Below are positions 42,201 through 46,907 of a DNA stretch of 64,000 nt, in pieces (positions within the stretch are counted from its first letter, which is position 1; each line of letters starts with the position of its first letter). The position numbers and the translations under genes are program-made. This DNA is from Bathymodiolus brooksi (Eukaryota; Mollusca; Bivalvia; Mytilida; Modiolidae). Under the pieces are notes generated by a model. That model saw nothing but the letters and a program-made list of their open reading frames with translations. It was not told the DNA's origin and searched no databases. The stretch covers positions 33,701,103-33,765,102 of the forward strand of contig OY804575.1 in the NCBI GenBank assembly GCA_963680875.1. Reading direction: 5' to 3'.

Positions 42201-44743
42201 GAGCGTACCCGATAAAGGTTATTCGAGAAACGCATCGTCCGCATGTTTAGGAATTAGGTATTGACACTTTAGTTGGCAACCCTACATATACCCCGACGAC
42301 ACTTACAAAAGAGGACATCCTGGACAATCATAGGACTGTTTTATATTCCTTTGGAATTTCAACCAAAAATGAAGAACTGGATCTACCATCACTCAGTCTA
42401 CTGGATTCCTAAATTACACAAGTGTCCTTTCAAACAGCGCTATATTGCTGGGTCTGCCAAATGCTCCACGAAATCTCTTTCCAAATTATTAACATGTAAC
42501 ATTCTATCGGCGGTCAAAACCGGGTTTCAGAGTTACTGTGACACTAGCTACTCTAGGGGTGGTGTGAATCAAATATGGATTTAGGTCCCTCTCCTCCTGA
42601 AATAGCATTAACACATTTGACTTCTCTACCCTCTACACAACTATTTCTCACTCTAAACTGAAGGACAAATTAAGGGAGTTGGTCCAACTGTGTTTCATAA
42701 AGAAGAATGGCCATAGTAGATACAAATACCTTGTGCTAGGAAGGGACAGATCTTATTTTGTAAAAAGAAAACCACTCTGATTCTACCAAAAAGTTCTCTG
42801 AAACTGATATCATCAACATGCTCGAGTTTTTGATTGACAACATATTTGTTATCTTTGGTGGGCATGTTTTTCAACAGCATACCTATGGGTACAAACTGTG
42901 CTGCACTTCTCGCCGACTTGTTCCTTTATACGTATAAGGCAGACTTTATACAGGGGCTTCTCAAGAAAAACGAAAAGAAACTAGTCCGATCCTTTAATTT
43001 CACTATCCGCTATATAGATGATGTCCTTTCACTAAATAAATCTAGGTTTGGTGATTTCGTTGATCGCATCTATCCCATTGAGCTTGAAATAAAGGATACC
43101 ACAGATACAGATACGTCTGCTTCATACGTTGACCTACACCTCGAAATTGACAGTGCGGGGCGGTTAAGAACGGAACTTTACGACAAAAGAGATGATTCCA
43201 ATTTTCTCATTGTGAACTTTCCATTCATATGTAACAACAATCCAGCAGCACCTGCATATGGAGTATATATCTCTCAGTTGATACGATATTCCAGAGCTTG
43301 TGGTTCCTATCAGGTTTTCCTTGATATAGGGTTGCTGCTAACAAGGAAGCTACTGAACCAAGGGTTCCACTTAGTTAAGTTGAAGTCATCACTTCGAAAG
43401 TTTGACGGTCGCCACCATGACTTGGTTGACCGTTATGCAATATCTGTGTCACAAATGACCACGGAAATGTTCCACTTGTCGTAAACACTTCCCGGTCCTT
43501 TCCTCGTTCATGACTTATCACCGGTTGTGTAACTAGATTAACACGACGGGTGTCACTAGTGGAGCATGAACTGCTTACCCTTCCGAAGTACCTGAGTTCA
43601 ACCCCGGTTTTTAGTGAGGTTCGTGTTACTCGATTTTTAGTTTTATATGTATGTTTTTTTGATCGTTGTTTGTCCTTCTGTACTTTTTCTTTTGGCCATT
43701 GTATTGTCTGTTCTTCTTCGATATACGGATTCTGATTACCCCTTTGGTATTTTCAAACTCTTCTTATTGTTACATTTTCATCATTGGTATATCACACAGT
43801 TCTATCACTTGTATAAACTCACGGGTTATAATATGAATGTTAATGATATATAAGTATCAGATTACTCAAAAATGGAGTTGTCTTGTTTACCTTGATTGTT
43901 TTCCTTCACGCTTAAACATAATAATAACGCCAATAACAGCAAAAAAAGTTGTTTTTTTCAAAAACAGTAGTCTATGATAAAAACAAAAATGTTCATTAGG
44001 AAACATTACATCCCATTTCATCTGAGATTACAAACAAAAACGTTTTCCATTATAAATAAATTTCAATATCAAACCTCAGGTCACAAGATGACAGTCATCT
44101 GTTCGACTAATGAAATTCAAAACACCTAATCATTCTCAAAACAACACATACAAATTATCTATAATTCCATATCTGTTTAGTTGACAAATCCCAGCGGTGT
44201 CATTAATAAGAATAATTCAGGAAAGATTCAAATTTAATAGTTCAATTCATTTCAAATATAATTCATTCTAATTAAATATTCATGCTCACTTTGGGGTGAG
44301 TGAGTGATAGTTCTTTAACGCCAATTCAGCAATTTTTCAGCTATATCATGGCGAGAACAAGTTAATTTTCAATGCATGCTTAGCGGAGAAGCAAAAAATA
44401 CCAATTTTATAGTCTTTGGTTTGACCCGACCGGGGCTCGGACCCACGATCTATCGCACTCGAGGCGAGCACGCTAACCATTACACCACCAATGCGGTGAC
44501 ACTCTTTGGTGTCATTGGCCTTGATATGTAATGTTTGATAATCGAACAAGTACAATTACTCCAGATTCTAGGAAAAAAATAGTTTTTTCTCATTACTGAT
44601 ATTACTTTTTGTCGAAAATGGACATTATAAGAGAATCAATCTTAAATGGGTGATTTATTTACAGAGATATCAATCAGTTTTTTGACGAAGACCCTGCAAG
44701 CAGAGCAAATAGATTTCTTCTAAAATTCATGGGGCAAGTATGA
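8..44743 (+). CDS. Patatin-like phospholipase gene, 12 coding exons spread over 44 kb (5' end possibly outside window)
   Basis: Predicted lipid acyl hydrolase of the patatin family (serine-aspartate dyad, likely phospholipase A2/lysophospholipase activity). Coding exons: 8-248, 1067-1218, 13401-13548, 16550-16689, 17391-17526, 20177-20272, 22781-22917, 24632-24723, 25944-26028, 41639-41769, 41963-42073, 44665-44743. All borders are AG/GT and every junction phase agrees; from the ATG at 62 the sum is 1494 nt, 497 codons plus stop. GGGNKG falls at residues 100-105, GTSAG at 129-133 (Ser131) and DGG at 273-275 (Asp273), the order and spacing expected for a patatin domain. The C-terminal third is basic and unrecognised. 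Introns of 12.2 and 15.6 kb are mostly tandem repeats. The N gap could hide a further exon, although exon 9 and exon 10 join in phase 0. The domain call is firm; substrate and localisation are unknown. Confidence 0.85.
360..480 (+). repeat. Retroelement/SINE 3'-tail fragment
   Basis: The stretch with TTGTTTGTCCTTTTTCG and GGTTGCCCCTTTTGTTATCT resembles tails at about 14650-14755 and 43660-43760. It lies in intron 1. This tail type is, from memory, very common in mussel transcripts and genomes. The rest of intron 1 (249-1066) shows no further gene. Confidence 0.5.
1067..1218 (+). CDS. Patatin gene exon 2 with oxyanion-hole loop GGGNKG
   Basis: Preceded by a pyrimidine-rich acceptor (TTGATTTTTACTGTAG) and followed by CAG|GTAAAT. 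The translated end reads [19 protein letters not shown]: a beta strand, then the glycine-rich oxyanion loop of patatins, then a helix. An internal ATG at 1087 could give a shorter isoform. The last part of this exon is the template of the following tandem array, so about nine near-copies of its donor lie directly downstream. Confidence 0.85.
1219..1915 (+). repeat. Diverged ~48-bp tandem array derived from patatin exon 2 end plus splice donor
   Basis: About 15-16 units of 46-50 bp (two are shortened to about 28 bp), consensus GATAAAGGTTTAGTTTACTG continuing TGGAGATATTCAGGTAAATTTTGATATAT. This matches the end of exon 2 and its donor (AATAAAGGCTTAGCTTACTG through ATTCAG|GTAAAT). Several units keep CAG|GTAAA; others have mutated to CAGATAAA, CGGGTAAA or GGGGTATT. 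The outer copies are the most diverged and a central block near 1437-1640 is homogeneous, as expected for local amplification. Confidence 0.9.
1925..2110 (-). repeat. Tail of tRNA-type SINE (minus orientation)
   Basis: The segment around 1948-1980 (GAGCAATTTTTCAGCTATAC, then AATGGCGAGAAC) matches the tail of the SINE at 44290-44360 and, inverted, that at about 48050-48080. The tRNA-like head is not evident here. Confidence 0.5.
2110..2150 (+). other. Exon-2-like cassette ending in a consensus splice donor
   Basis: The bases ending at 2145 translate as [11 protein letters not shown] followed by GTAATA, mirroring the end of exon 2 ([15 protein letters not shown]). Most differences between the aligned parts fall at third codon positions. 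TTGCAG just upstream would give a 20-nt micro-exon. It may be a degenerate duplicated exon end or an outlying member of the exon-derived array; the glycine loop is absent. Confidence 0.45.
2345..13078 (+). repeat. Giant 21-bp minisatellite, about 510 copies, with higher-order structure
   Basis: Unit GGGACAACCGTAGAACAGAA plus A, with main variants GAACAGAAA, GAATAGAAA, GAATTGAAA, GGGGCAACC and a 20-bp form lacking one C (GGGACAACGTAG). It fills most of the 12.2-kb intron between the GGGNKG and GTSAG exons. A higher-order period is visible: the rare CCGTATAACAG variant at 8626 recurs at 9925, and the AATTGAAAGGGACAACGTAG junction at 7971 recurs at 9270, both 1299 bp apart (62 units, three of them 20 bp). 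The unit is a multiple of 3 with no stop on the minus strand, which gives spurious ORFs above 3600 codons. Confidence 0.97.
13079..13400. other. Intron remainder before exon 3
   Basis: Unique AT-rich sequence between the 21-bp array and exon 3. No gene or RNA recognised; ends in the polypyrimidine tract of the exon 3 acceptor. Confidence 0.5.
13401..13548 (+). CDS. Patatin gene exon 3 with nucleophile elbow GTSAG
   Basis: Acceptor ATCTTTCTAG, donor CTAG|GTAAGT. It starts in phase 0 after exon 2 and reads [20 protein letters not shown], then a small-residue helix ([11 protein letters not shown]). GTSAG is the G-x-S-x-G nucleophile elbow, and its spacing of about 25 residues from GGGNKG is normal for the family. 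Ends in phase 1. Confidence 0.9.
14470..14760 (+). repeat. Retroelement 3' tail fragment
   Basis: Shares GAGCACCTGAGTTCACCCC, TTGTTTGTCTTTTTGTACTT and GGTTACCCCTTTGGTATCTT with the region following the reverse-transcriptase relic at 43540-43760. Likely a 5'-truncated copy of the same element, in intron 3. Confidence 0.6.
14827..14946 (+). repeat. 24-bp tandem repeat, exactly 5 identical copies
   Basis: Unit AGCTGATGGCCTTACCCATC plus ACAT. Five perfect copies imply recent expansion. A minus-strand ORF through it (MGKAISYV repeats) is an artefact of the period being divisible by three. Confidence 0.95.
15000..15360 (-). other. Possible transposon-coding relic in intron 3
   Basis: Two adjoining minus-strand open stretches (15171-15353 and 14999-15181) read [18 protein letters not shown] and [19 protein letters not shown]. 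Composition looks more protein-like than the surroundings, but I recognise no domain and the frame is broken. Confidence 0.25.
15730..15795 (+). repeat. SINE 3' tail (GTTAAACACC type)
   Basis: CACGATATAGCTGAACTATT followed by GCTAAAGTTGGCTTTAAACACC matches the 3' part of the SINE at 45427-45655. Head missing. Confidence 0.55.
16111..16248. repeat. Short fold-back element
   Basis: The left arm GATATCAAATTTAGTGCGCA pairs with the right arm TGCGCAATAAATTTGATATC. The motif CGCGTTTCTGGAATAACCTT also occurs near 25470 and inverted near 42210 beside the reverse-transcriptase relic, so it belongs to a dispersed family. Confidence 0.6.
16550..16689 (+). CDS. Patatin gene exon 4
   Basis: Acceptor TTTATTTCAG, donor ACAG|GTAATT; phase 1 in, phase 0 out. 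It encodes [19 protein letters not shown] followed by a Gln/Ala/Lys-rich helix ending ADLTFLQ. The position matches the variable region between nucleophile and aspartate where patatin-like proteins define membrane or substrate contacts. Confidence 0.85.
17391..17526 (+). CDS. Patatin gene exon 5
   Basis: Acceptor TTTATTCTAG; encodes [17 protein letters not shown], then [15 protein letters not shown], resembling the conserved A-x-R-x-S-x-S-I-P block that precedes the catalytic Asp in patatins. The donor is CCAG|GTTAAA, weaker than consensus but fixed by the phase-1 join to exon 6. Confidence 0.85.
17853..18347 (+). repeat. 45-bp tandem array, about 11 copies, each with a donor-like motif
   Basis: Unit contains GCATTAAGTCTGGTAAGATA; CTG|GTAAGA is a near-consensus 5' splice site repeated in sense orientation inside intron 5. 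No link to a recognised exon end was found. Overlapping ORFs on both strands of 163 codons are due to the multiple-of-3 period. Confidence 0.95.
18598..18835 (+). repeat. tRNA-derived SINE, full-length-like
   Basis: Starts AGGGGCCGTAGTGACCGCG, has a B-box-like GTGTTCGAATCCTGCCC, then TGGTTTTCTCCGGATACTCC and the tail GACGTGGCGCTAAACATTAA. Same family as 25255-25465 and 45427-45655. Confidence 0.75.
18846..20073 (+). repeat. 38-bp tandem array, about 32 copies
   Basis: Unit TATAGCTTCCAATTCTAACT plus GTCATTAAATCCGTAGTA, with variants TATTCTAACT, AATCCTAACT, TATATCTTCC. Internal blocks repeat (for example around 19600-19800 and 19830-20040), indicating multi-unit duplication. It lies directly upstream of exon 6. 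Confidence 0.95.
20177..20272 (+). CDS. Patatin gene exon 6 with catalytic-Asp motif DGG
   Basis: Acceptor TCTTATGTCATAG, donor GATG|GTACGT; phase 1 at both ends. It reads [20 protein letters not shown] then GVLCNFP. The DGG followed by N-x-P is the dyad-aspartate signature of patatin hydrolases. Confidence 0.9.
20643..22404 (+). repeat. 36-bp tandem array, about 49 copies, with branch-point/acceptor-like motif
   Basis: Unit AGAGACAGAAGGGGATATCA plus AGTATTAACTATCTAT; shorter variants lack AGAA or similar (ACAAGGGG). Each unit reads TATTAACTATCTATAG, a branch-point-like motif followed closely by AG, in the sense orientation of the intron upstream of exon 7. Confidence 0.95.
22535..22665 (-). 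repeat. tRNA-type SINE head (minus strand)
   Basis: On the minus strand: GGTGTAATGGCCTGTTAGCT (A-box-like) and CGCGAGTTCAATCCCCGGCT (B box), followed by GTCAACCCAAAAATTAG. Same family as 44290-44510, 47775-48110 and 58565-58800. Confidence 0.65.
22781..22917 (+). CDS. Patatin gene exon 7
   Basis: Acceptor GGAATAATAG, donor TTG|GTACGT; phase 1 in, phase 0 out. Encodes [20 protein letters not shown] followed by an Arg/Asn-rich stretch ending INKTLGLLL. Matches the end of a patatin domain and the helix after it. Confidence 0.8.
23163..24186. mobile_element. Non-autonomous DNA transposon with TIRs, flanked by TA
   Basis: Terminal inverted repeats CAAGCCGTCAAAATTTAGTA (left) and the complement of TACTGAATTTTGACGGCTTG (right), one mismatch, flanked by TA on both sides. 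Subterminal GACCTGCGCAAAC / GTTTGCGCAGGTC are also inverted. No transposase frame seen. It contains a second, nested element at 23372-23698. Lies in the intron before exon 8. Confidence 0.8.
23372..23698. mobile_element. Nested 327-bp MITE with 44-bp TIRs and 9-bp target-site duplication
   Basis: TIRs begin CAATCGTAACTACTCGGCCA and are near-identical over about 44 bp. The direct repeat CTAACTGAT flanks both ends (23363-23371 and 23699-23707). An 8-10-bp duplication fits hAT or Mutator-type mobilisation. Inserted into the older element at 23163-24186. Confidence 0.9.
24632..24723 (+). CDS. Patatin gene exon 8
   Basis: Acceptor CTTATTTTTCAG, donor CCAG|GTATTG; phase 0 in, phase 2 out. Encodes [20 protein letters not shown] and continues to DTKLAR. 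No separate motif recognised; the exon call rests on splice sites and phase. Confidence 0.75.
25255..25465 (+). repeat. SINE (GTTAAACACC-tail family)
   Basis: B-box-like GAGTTCGAACCCCGCTCAT, then CTGTGACTTGCGACATGTCC, CCGGTACTCCGGTTTCCTCC and the tail ATTGTTCACGTTAAACACC. It abuts a copy of the dispersed GCGCACGACGCGTTTCTGGA motif at 25463-25510. Confidence 0.7.
25944..26028 (+). CDS. Patatin gene exon 9, its 3' end tandemly amplified downstream
   Basis: Acceptor TTATTTTTTATAG, donor AAAG|GTATGA; phase 2 in, phase 0 out. Encodes a lysine-rich predicted helix ([19 protein letters not shown]) then [10 protein letters not shown]. The last exon bases and the donor are the template of the 26-bp array at 26029-28341. 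Reading past the true donor gives GTA TGA, an immediate stop. Confidence 0.75.
26029..28341 (+). repeat. 26-bp array, 89 copies, built from patatin exon 9 end plus its 5' splice site
   Basis: Unit GTATGATTGTTATAGATGTC plus TTAAAG. Exon 9 ends GTAGATGCTTTCTTAAAG|GTATGATTGTTG, so each unit re-creates TCTTAAAG|GTATG. Each also has TATAG before ATGTCTTAAAG, an AG-11 nt-GT micro-exon-like arrangement. Variants are few (TTATAG, TTGTAG, TTACAG, GGTTTGA, GGTATTA). The array runs into the sequencing gap, so its real length is unknown. Confidence 0.97.
28342..28541. other. Assembly gap of 200 N
   Basis: Exactly 200 N between the 26-bp array and a different 25-bp array; a placeholder-sized gap. Unknown sequence, possibly long and possibly containing an exon, is missing. 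Confidence 0.99.
28542..40600 (+). repeat. Giant 25-bp minisatellite, about 480 copies, with 6435-bp segmental duplication
   Basis: Unit TTGTACCCTCATAATAACTT plus TCANC, with N = T, C or A; 28-bp variants carry an extra AAT and follow TCATATTG. Rare variants mark a large internal duplication: GTACCCCCAT at 29914 and 36349, and CCTTCTACCC at 30092 and 36527, both 6435 bp apart. No similarity to a neighbouring exon end found. Fills most of the 15.6-kb intron between exons 9 and 10. Confidence 0.97.
40601..41638. other. Intron remainder with retroelement tail fragment
   Basis: Mostly unique AT-rich sequence. At about 41330-41480 it shares GAGCACCTGGGATCAACCCC and related tail motifs with the element at 43540-43760. 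A 183-codon minus-strand frame (40806-41357) shows no recognisable domain and is not called. Confidence 0.5.
41639..41769 (+). CDS. Patatin gene exon 10
   Basis: Acceptor CCTTTGTTTCAG, donor CACG|GTAAGT; phase 0 in, phase 2 out. It begins with a hydrophobic stretch ([20 protein letters not shown]) that could be an amphipathic helix or a weak membrane-contact segment, then [19 protein letters not shown]. Because of the upstream N gap, a missing exon before this one cannot be excluded. Confidence 0.75.
41963..42073 (+). CDS. Patatin gene exon 11, strongly basic
   Basis: Acceptor TTAATTTGTAG, donor AAAT|GTGAGT; phase 2 at both ends. Encodes an Arg/Lys-rich segment ([19 protein letters not shown], later LRRRKRE) suited to anionic phospholipid binding, RNA binding or nuclear localisation; none of these is shown. 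The exon call rests on splice sites and phase. Confidence 0.7.
42180..43760 (+). pseudogene. Decayed reverse-transcriptase element (Penelope-like or related non-LTR type)
   Basis: Several frames together show a reverse transcriptase: [79 protein letters not shown] and [13 protein letters not shown] (the RT catalytic Y-x-D-D box). The longest intact piece is 42834-43484. Frameshifts near 42390 and 42590 and in 42770-42880 show it is dead. The 3' region 43540-43760 matches the tail fragments elsewhere in the window. It lies in the last patatin intron, same strand as the gene. Assignment to Penelope-like elements is tentative. Confidence 0.75.
44290..44510 (-). repeat. tRNA-derived SINE (minus strand)
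   Basis: On the minus strand: ATTGGTGGTGTAATGGTTAG (A box), GATCGTGGGTCCGAGCCCCG (B box), then GTCAAACCAAAGACTATAAA, ending in CTTGTTCTCGCCATGATATA. Its accidental translation [20 protein letters not shown] is a typical database contaminant from this SINE type. Confidence 0.8.
44665..44743 (+). CDS. Patatin gene terminal exon 12
   Basis: Acceptor GATTTATTTACAG; phase 2 in, encodes [20 protein letters not shown] then FMGQV and stop TGA at 44741-44743. The stop lies within CAA GTATGA, which could also be read as a weak donor; the simple reading as the end of the gene makes the full CDS divisible by three. No convincing polyadenylation signal close by was identified. Confidence 0.7.
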
Positions 44744-45242
44744 AATACGAGAACATGTGACATTTTAAGGCAACAGGTACATTCCAAGACAACTGGTAGT
44801 TACGGCGATGTATGCCTTGAATATGTGCACAACACGTTCGACCCAATATTTAATTGACAGGATAATTGTTTTGCAAAATTAAGTGTAATTGTTGGCTCTG
44901 TAAACTTAGAGAGGCCTGTTTCGTTTGCTTTCCATATACTCTTCATTAAAAGATCTATATTGTAGATGGAATGTATATCGTTTTGGACAACAATATAACA
45001 CTAATTCGACCCGATACGTAATTTGGTGAATGAATTTTTAAAACAAACATTTTGCAAGATTAAGTCGTATTGTTTGCTGTGAGGAAAATTGTATTTGTCC
45101 GTTCCATGCTCTCCATTGAAATATGTAACTAGAAAATATATGAAGTGTACATCGTTTTGGACATTAATGTAAGCCTGGTCAATAATTTGCAATAAATTCG
45201 AAGTCTTTATTTTATTCAACAAATGATGAACACAGTGATAAA

Positions 45243-45412
45243 AAAATGAACTGTTCTTTTTCATTTACCATACAAATATAATTAGGGTAAACAAATTTTA
45301 TGTGTGACATGTTAATGGGTTAGTGTAAAAATGAACTGTTCTTTTTCATTTACCATACAAATATAATTAGGGTAAACAAATTTTATGTGTGACATGTTAA
45401 TGGGTTAGTGTA
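45243..45412 (+). repeat. 85-bp perfect-looking direct duplication
   Basis: Two adjacent copies starting AATGAACTGTTCTTTTTCAT and ending ATGTTAATGGGTTAGTGTA. Recent two-copy tandem duplication with no exon content. Confidence 0.9.
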
Positions 45413-45426
45413 TCTTGTTCAGTTAC

Positions 45427-45655
45427 CAGGGGCCGTCGTGACCGTCATCGTATGGTAGTTCAATTTACAACTACCTATGCAATCAGTGCATATCACCACT
45501 GATGTTGCGAGTTCGAATTTCGATCAGGACGAGGAGTACAAGTTTGTCAGTAACTTGCGACAGGTCGGTGGTTTTCTCCGGGTCCTCCGGTTTCCTCCAC
45601 GATATAACTGAAATATTGTTGAAAGTAGCGTTAAACACCATCAAACAAACAAAGC
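45427..45655 (+). repeat. SINE (GTTAAACACC-tail family), best-preserved copy
   Basis: Head GGGGCCGTCGTGACCGTCAT, B-box-like GCGAGTTCGAATTTCGATCA, middle GGTGGTTTTCTCCGGGTCCT, CCGGTTTCCTCCACGATATA, tail TAGCGTTAAACACCATCAAA. Confidence 0.75.
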
Positions 45656-46241
45656 AAATGTTCAGTTAGTAGTTACACCATGTATCTTTCGATGAAATTA
45701 ACACTGTTATAATAGATATTGAATAAGTCTTGTGCTTTCTTAGTGCTACTTCTATTTGTAAAATGGAAAACTCCGTTATATAAGACGTTTCTACCGTATT
45801 ATAGGTCCAAACGTTGGTAAGTTCTGAACCGAGATCATTTTCGTTTTAAGGGAACAATACCAAAGCTTTTCATTGGTTGTCATAGCAATGCATTGTACTA
45901 TAGCCAACGAAAACTACATTTGCAAAAAATAACGATAAAAATACCGGTTACATGGAACACTACGAAAAAAATATAGATAGACAAAACAACACTAATAAAA
46001 TGCACTTTGTAGGACATTCATCAGTGAACAGCTTTGACAATTTTTGAATCAGCGGGTCGTAGCATGGCTTCGGATATCGGAAATACTATTAATGAAATTT
46101 TTGTGACGAAATTGCACGTGTTTTTAAAAAAACCATTCATGAGTTTCTTATTATATTCTAATCGTATTGGAGTTTCCAACATATCAACAACATCAAATCG
46201 GAGTTCAAATCACAATAGTTCTTCAAACTTTTATATTTTAG

Positions 46242-46907
46242 ATTTGACATATCAGGTGGTACAGCAATACCAGTAGAGGAACACATGGGATCACCTATAG
46301 AAATAAGCCACGAGGAGTTTATCGACCTAACAAAAAAGCATGGCAAAGCAGCAGAGGGGAAGGTTTTGGAAATCAGCGAGGATGAATTTAACGCCTTGGC
46401 TAATAAACATGGTGGAGAAGTAGAAAAAACTGTAGAAGTGATCAATGTTCCTGGATCCTCTAGTGATATGGACTGGCAAAACATACCGATAGGAGAAGTC
46501 GTAGACTGGACGCCTTTATCTTCAGATGATTCAGGAGAGTGGCAAACTTTGAAAACAGTTGATAAGCCATCACACCATGAAATACAGGATGGCGAGACAT
46601 CGTGGCAAAATGTACCAGTAGTCGAACAAACAGAGTTGCACCCTACATTAACTATCGGCCAAAGAGAGTGGCAGAATGTGCAAACAGGGGATCAAACAGA
46701 GAGCCGTTTAGATCATGAGTGGCTAACTATATCAGAAAACCAACATCCAATATCCCAGATTATACAGACACACCAGGTTATACAGTCACACCCGTGTTCC
46801 TCTTCACCACATACGTTTGTGCTTAAAGATCATGTGAATTACAAGAACACGGAATGTTGGGTACTTCCCTATTTCAAAAATAAATACTTCTCGTATGTCA
46901 AGTGTCC
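46242..46907 (+). CDS. Penultimate exon: duplicated EF/HG motif and W-repeats
   Basis: The acceptor ACTTTTATATTTTAG gives a phase-2 start, and the frame reads FDISGGTAIPVEEH before the first Met (46285), so the exon probably continues from an upstream coding exon. The donor is TGTCC|GTAAGT. One uninterrupted 221-codon frame with strongly biased composition (Glu, Asp, Trp, Gln). Confidence 0.75.

Larger units (their letters stand above)
44744..46241. other. Intergenic or 5' region of the next gene
   Basis: Contains an 85-bp direct duplication (45243-45412) and a SINE (45427-45655). The upstream exon(s) of the gene at 46242 should lie here or farther off, but no exon with the required phase was convincingly found. 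Confidence 0.4.

Noticed and set aside
44346..44555. 69-codon minus ORF containing [16 protein letters not shown]
   Set aside because: Translation of a tRNA-derived SINE, not a gene.
45744..45816. Possible 73-nt exon (LLLFVKWKTPLYKTFLPYYR) between TTTCTTAG and GTAAGT
   Set aside because: Good borders, but joining to the exon at 46242 creates TGA, and the upstream phase does not fit patatin exon 12.
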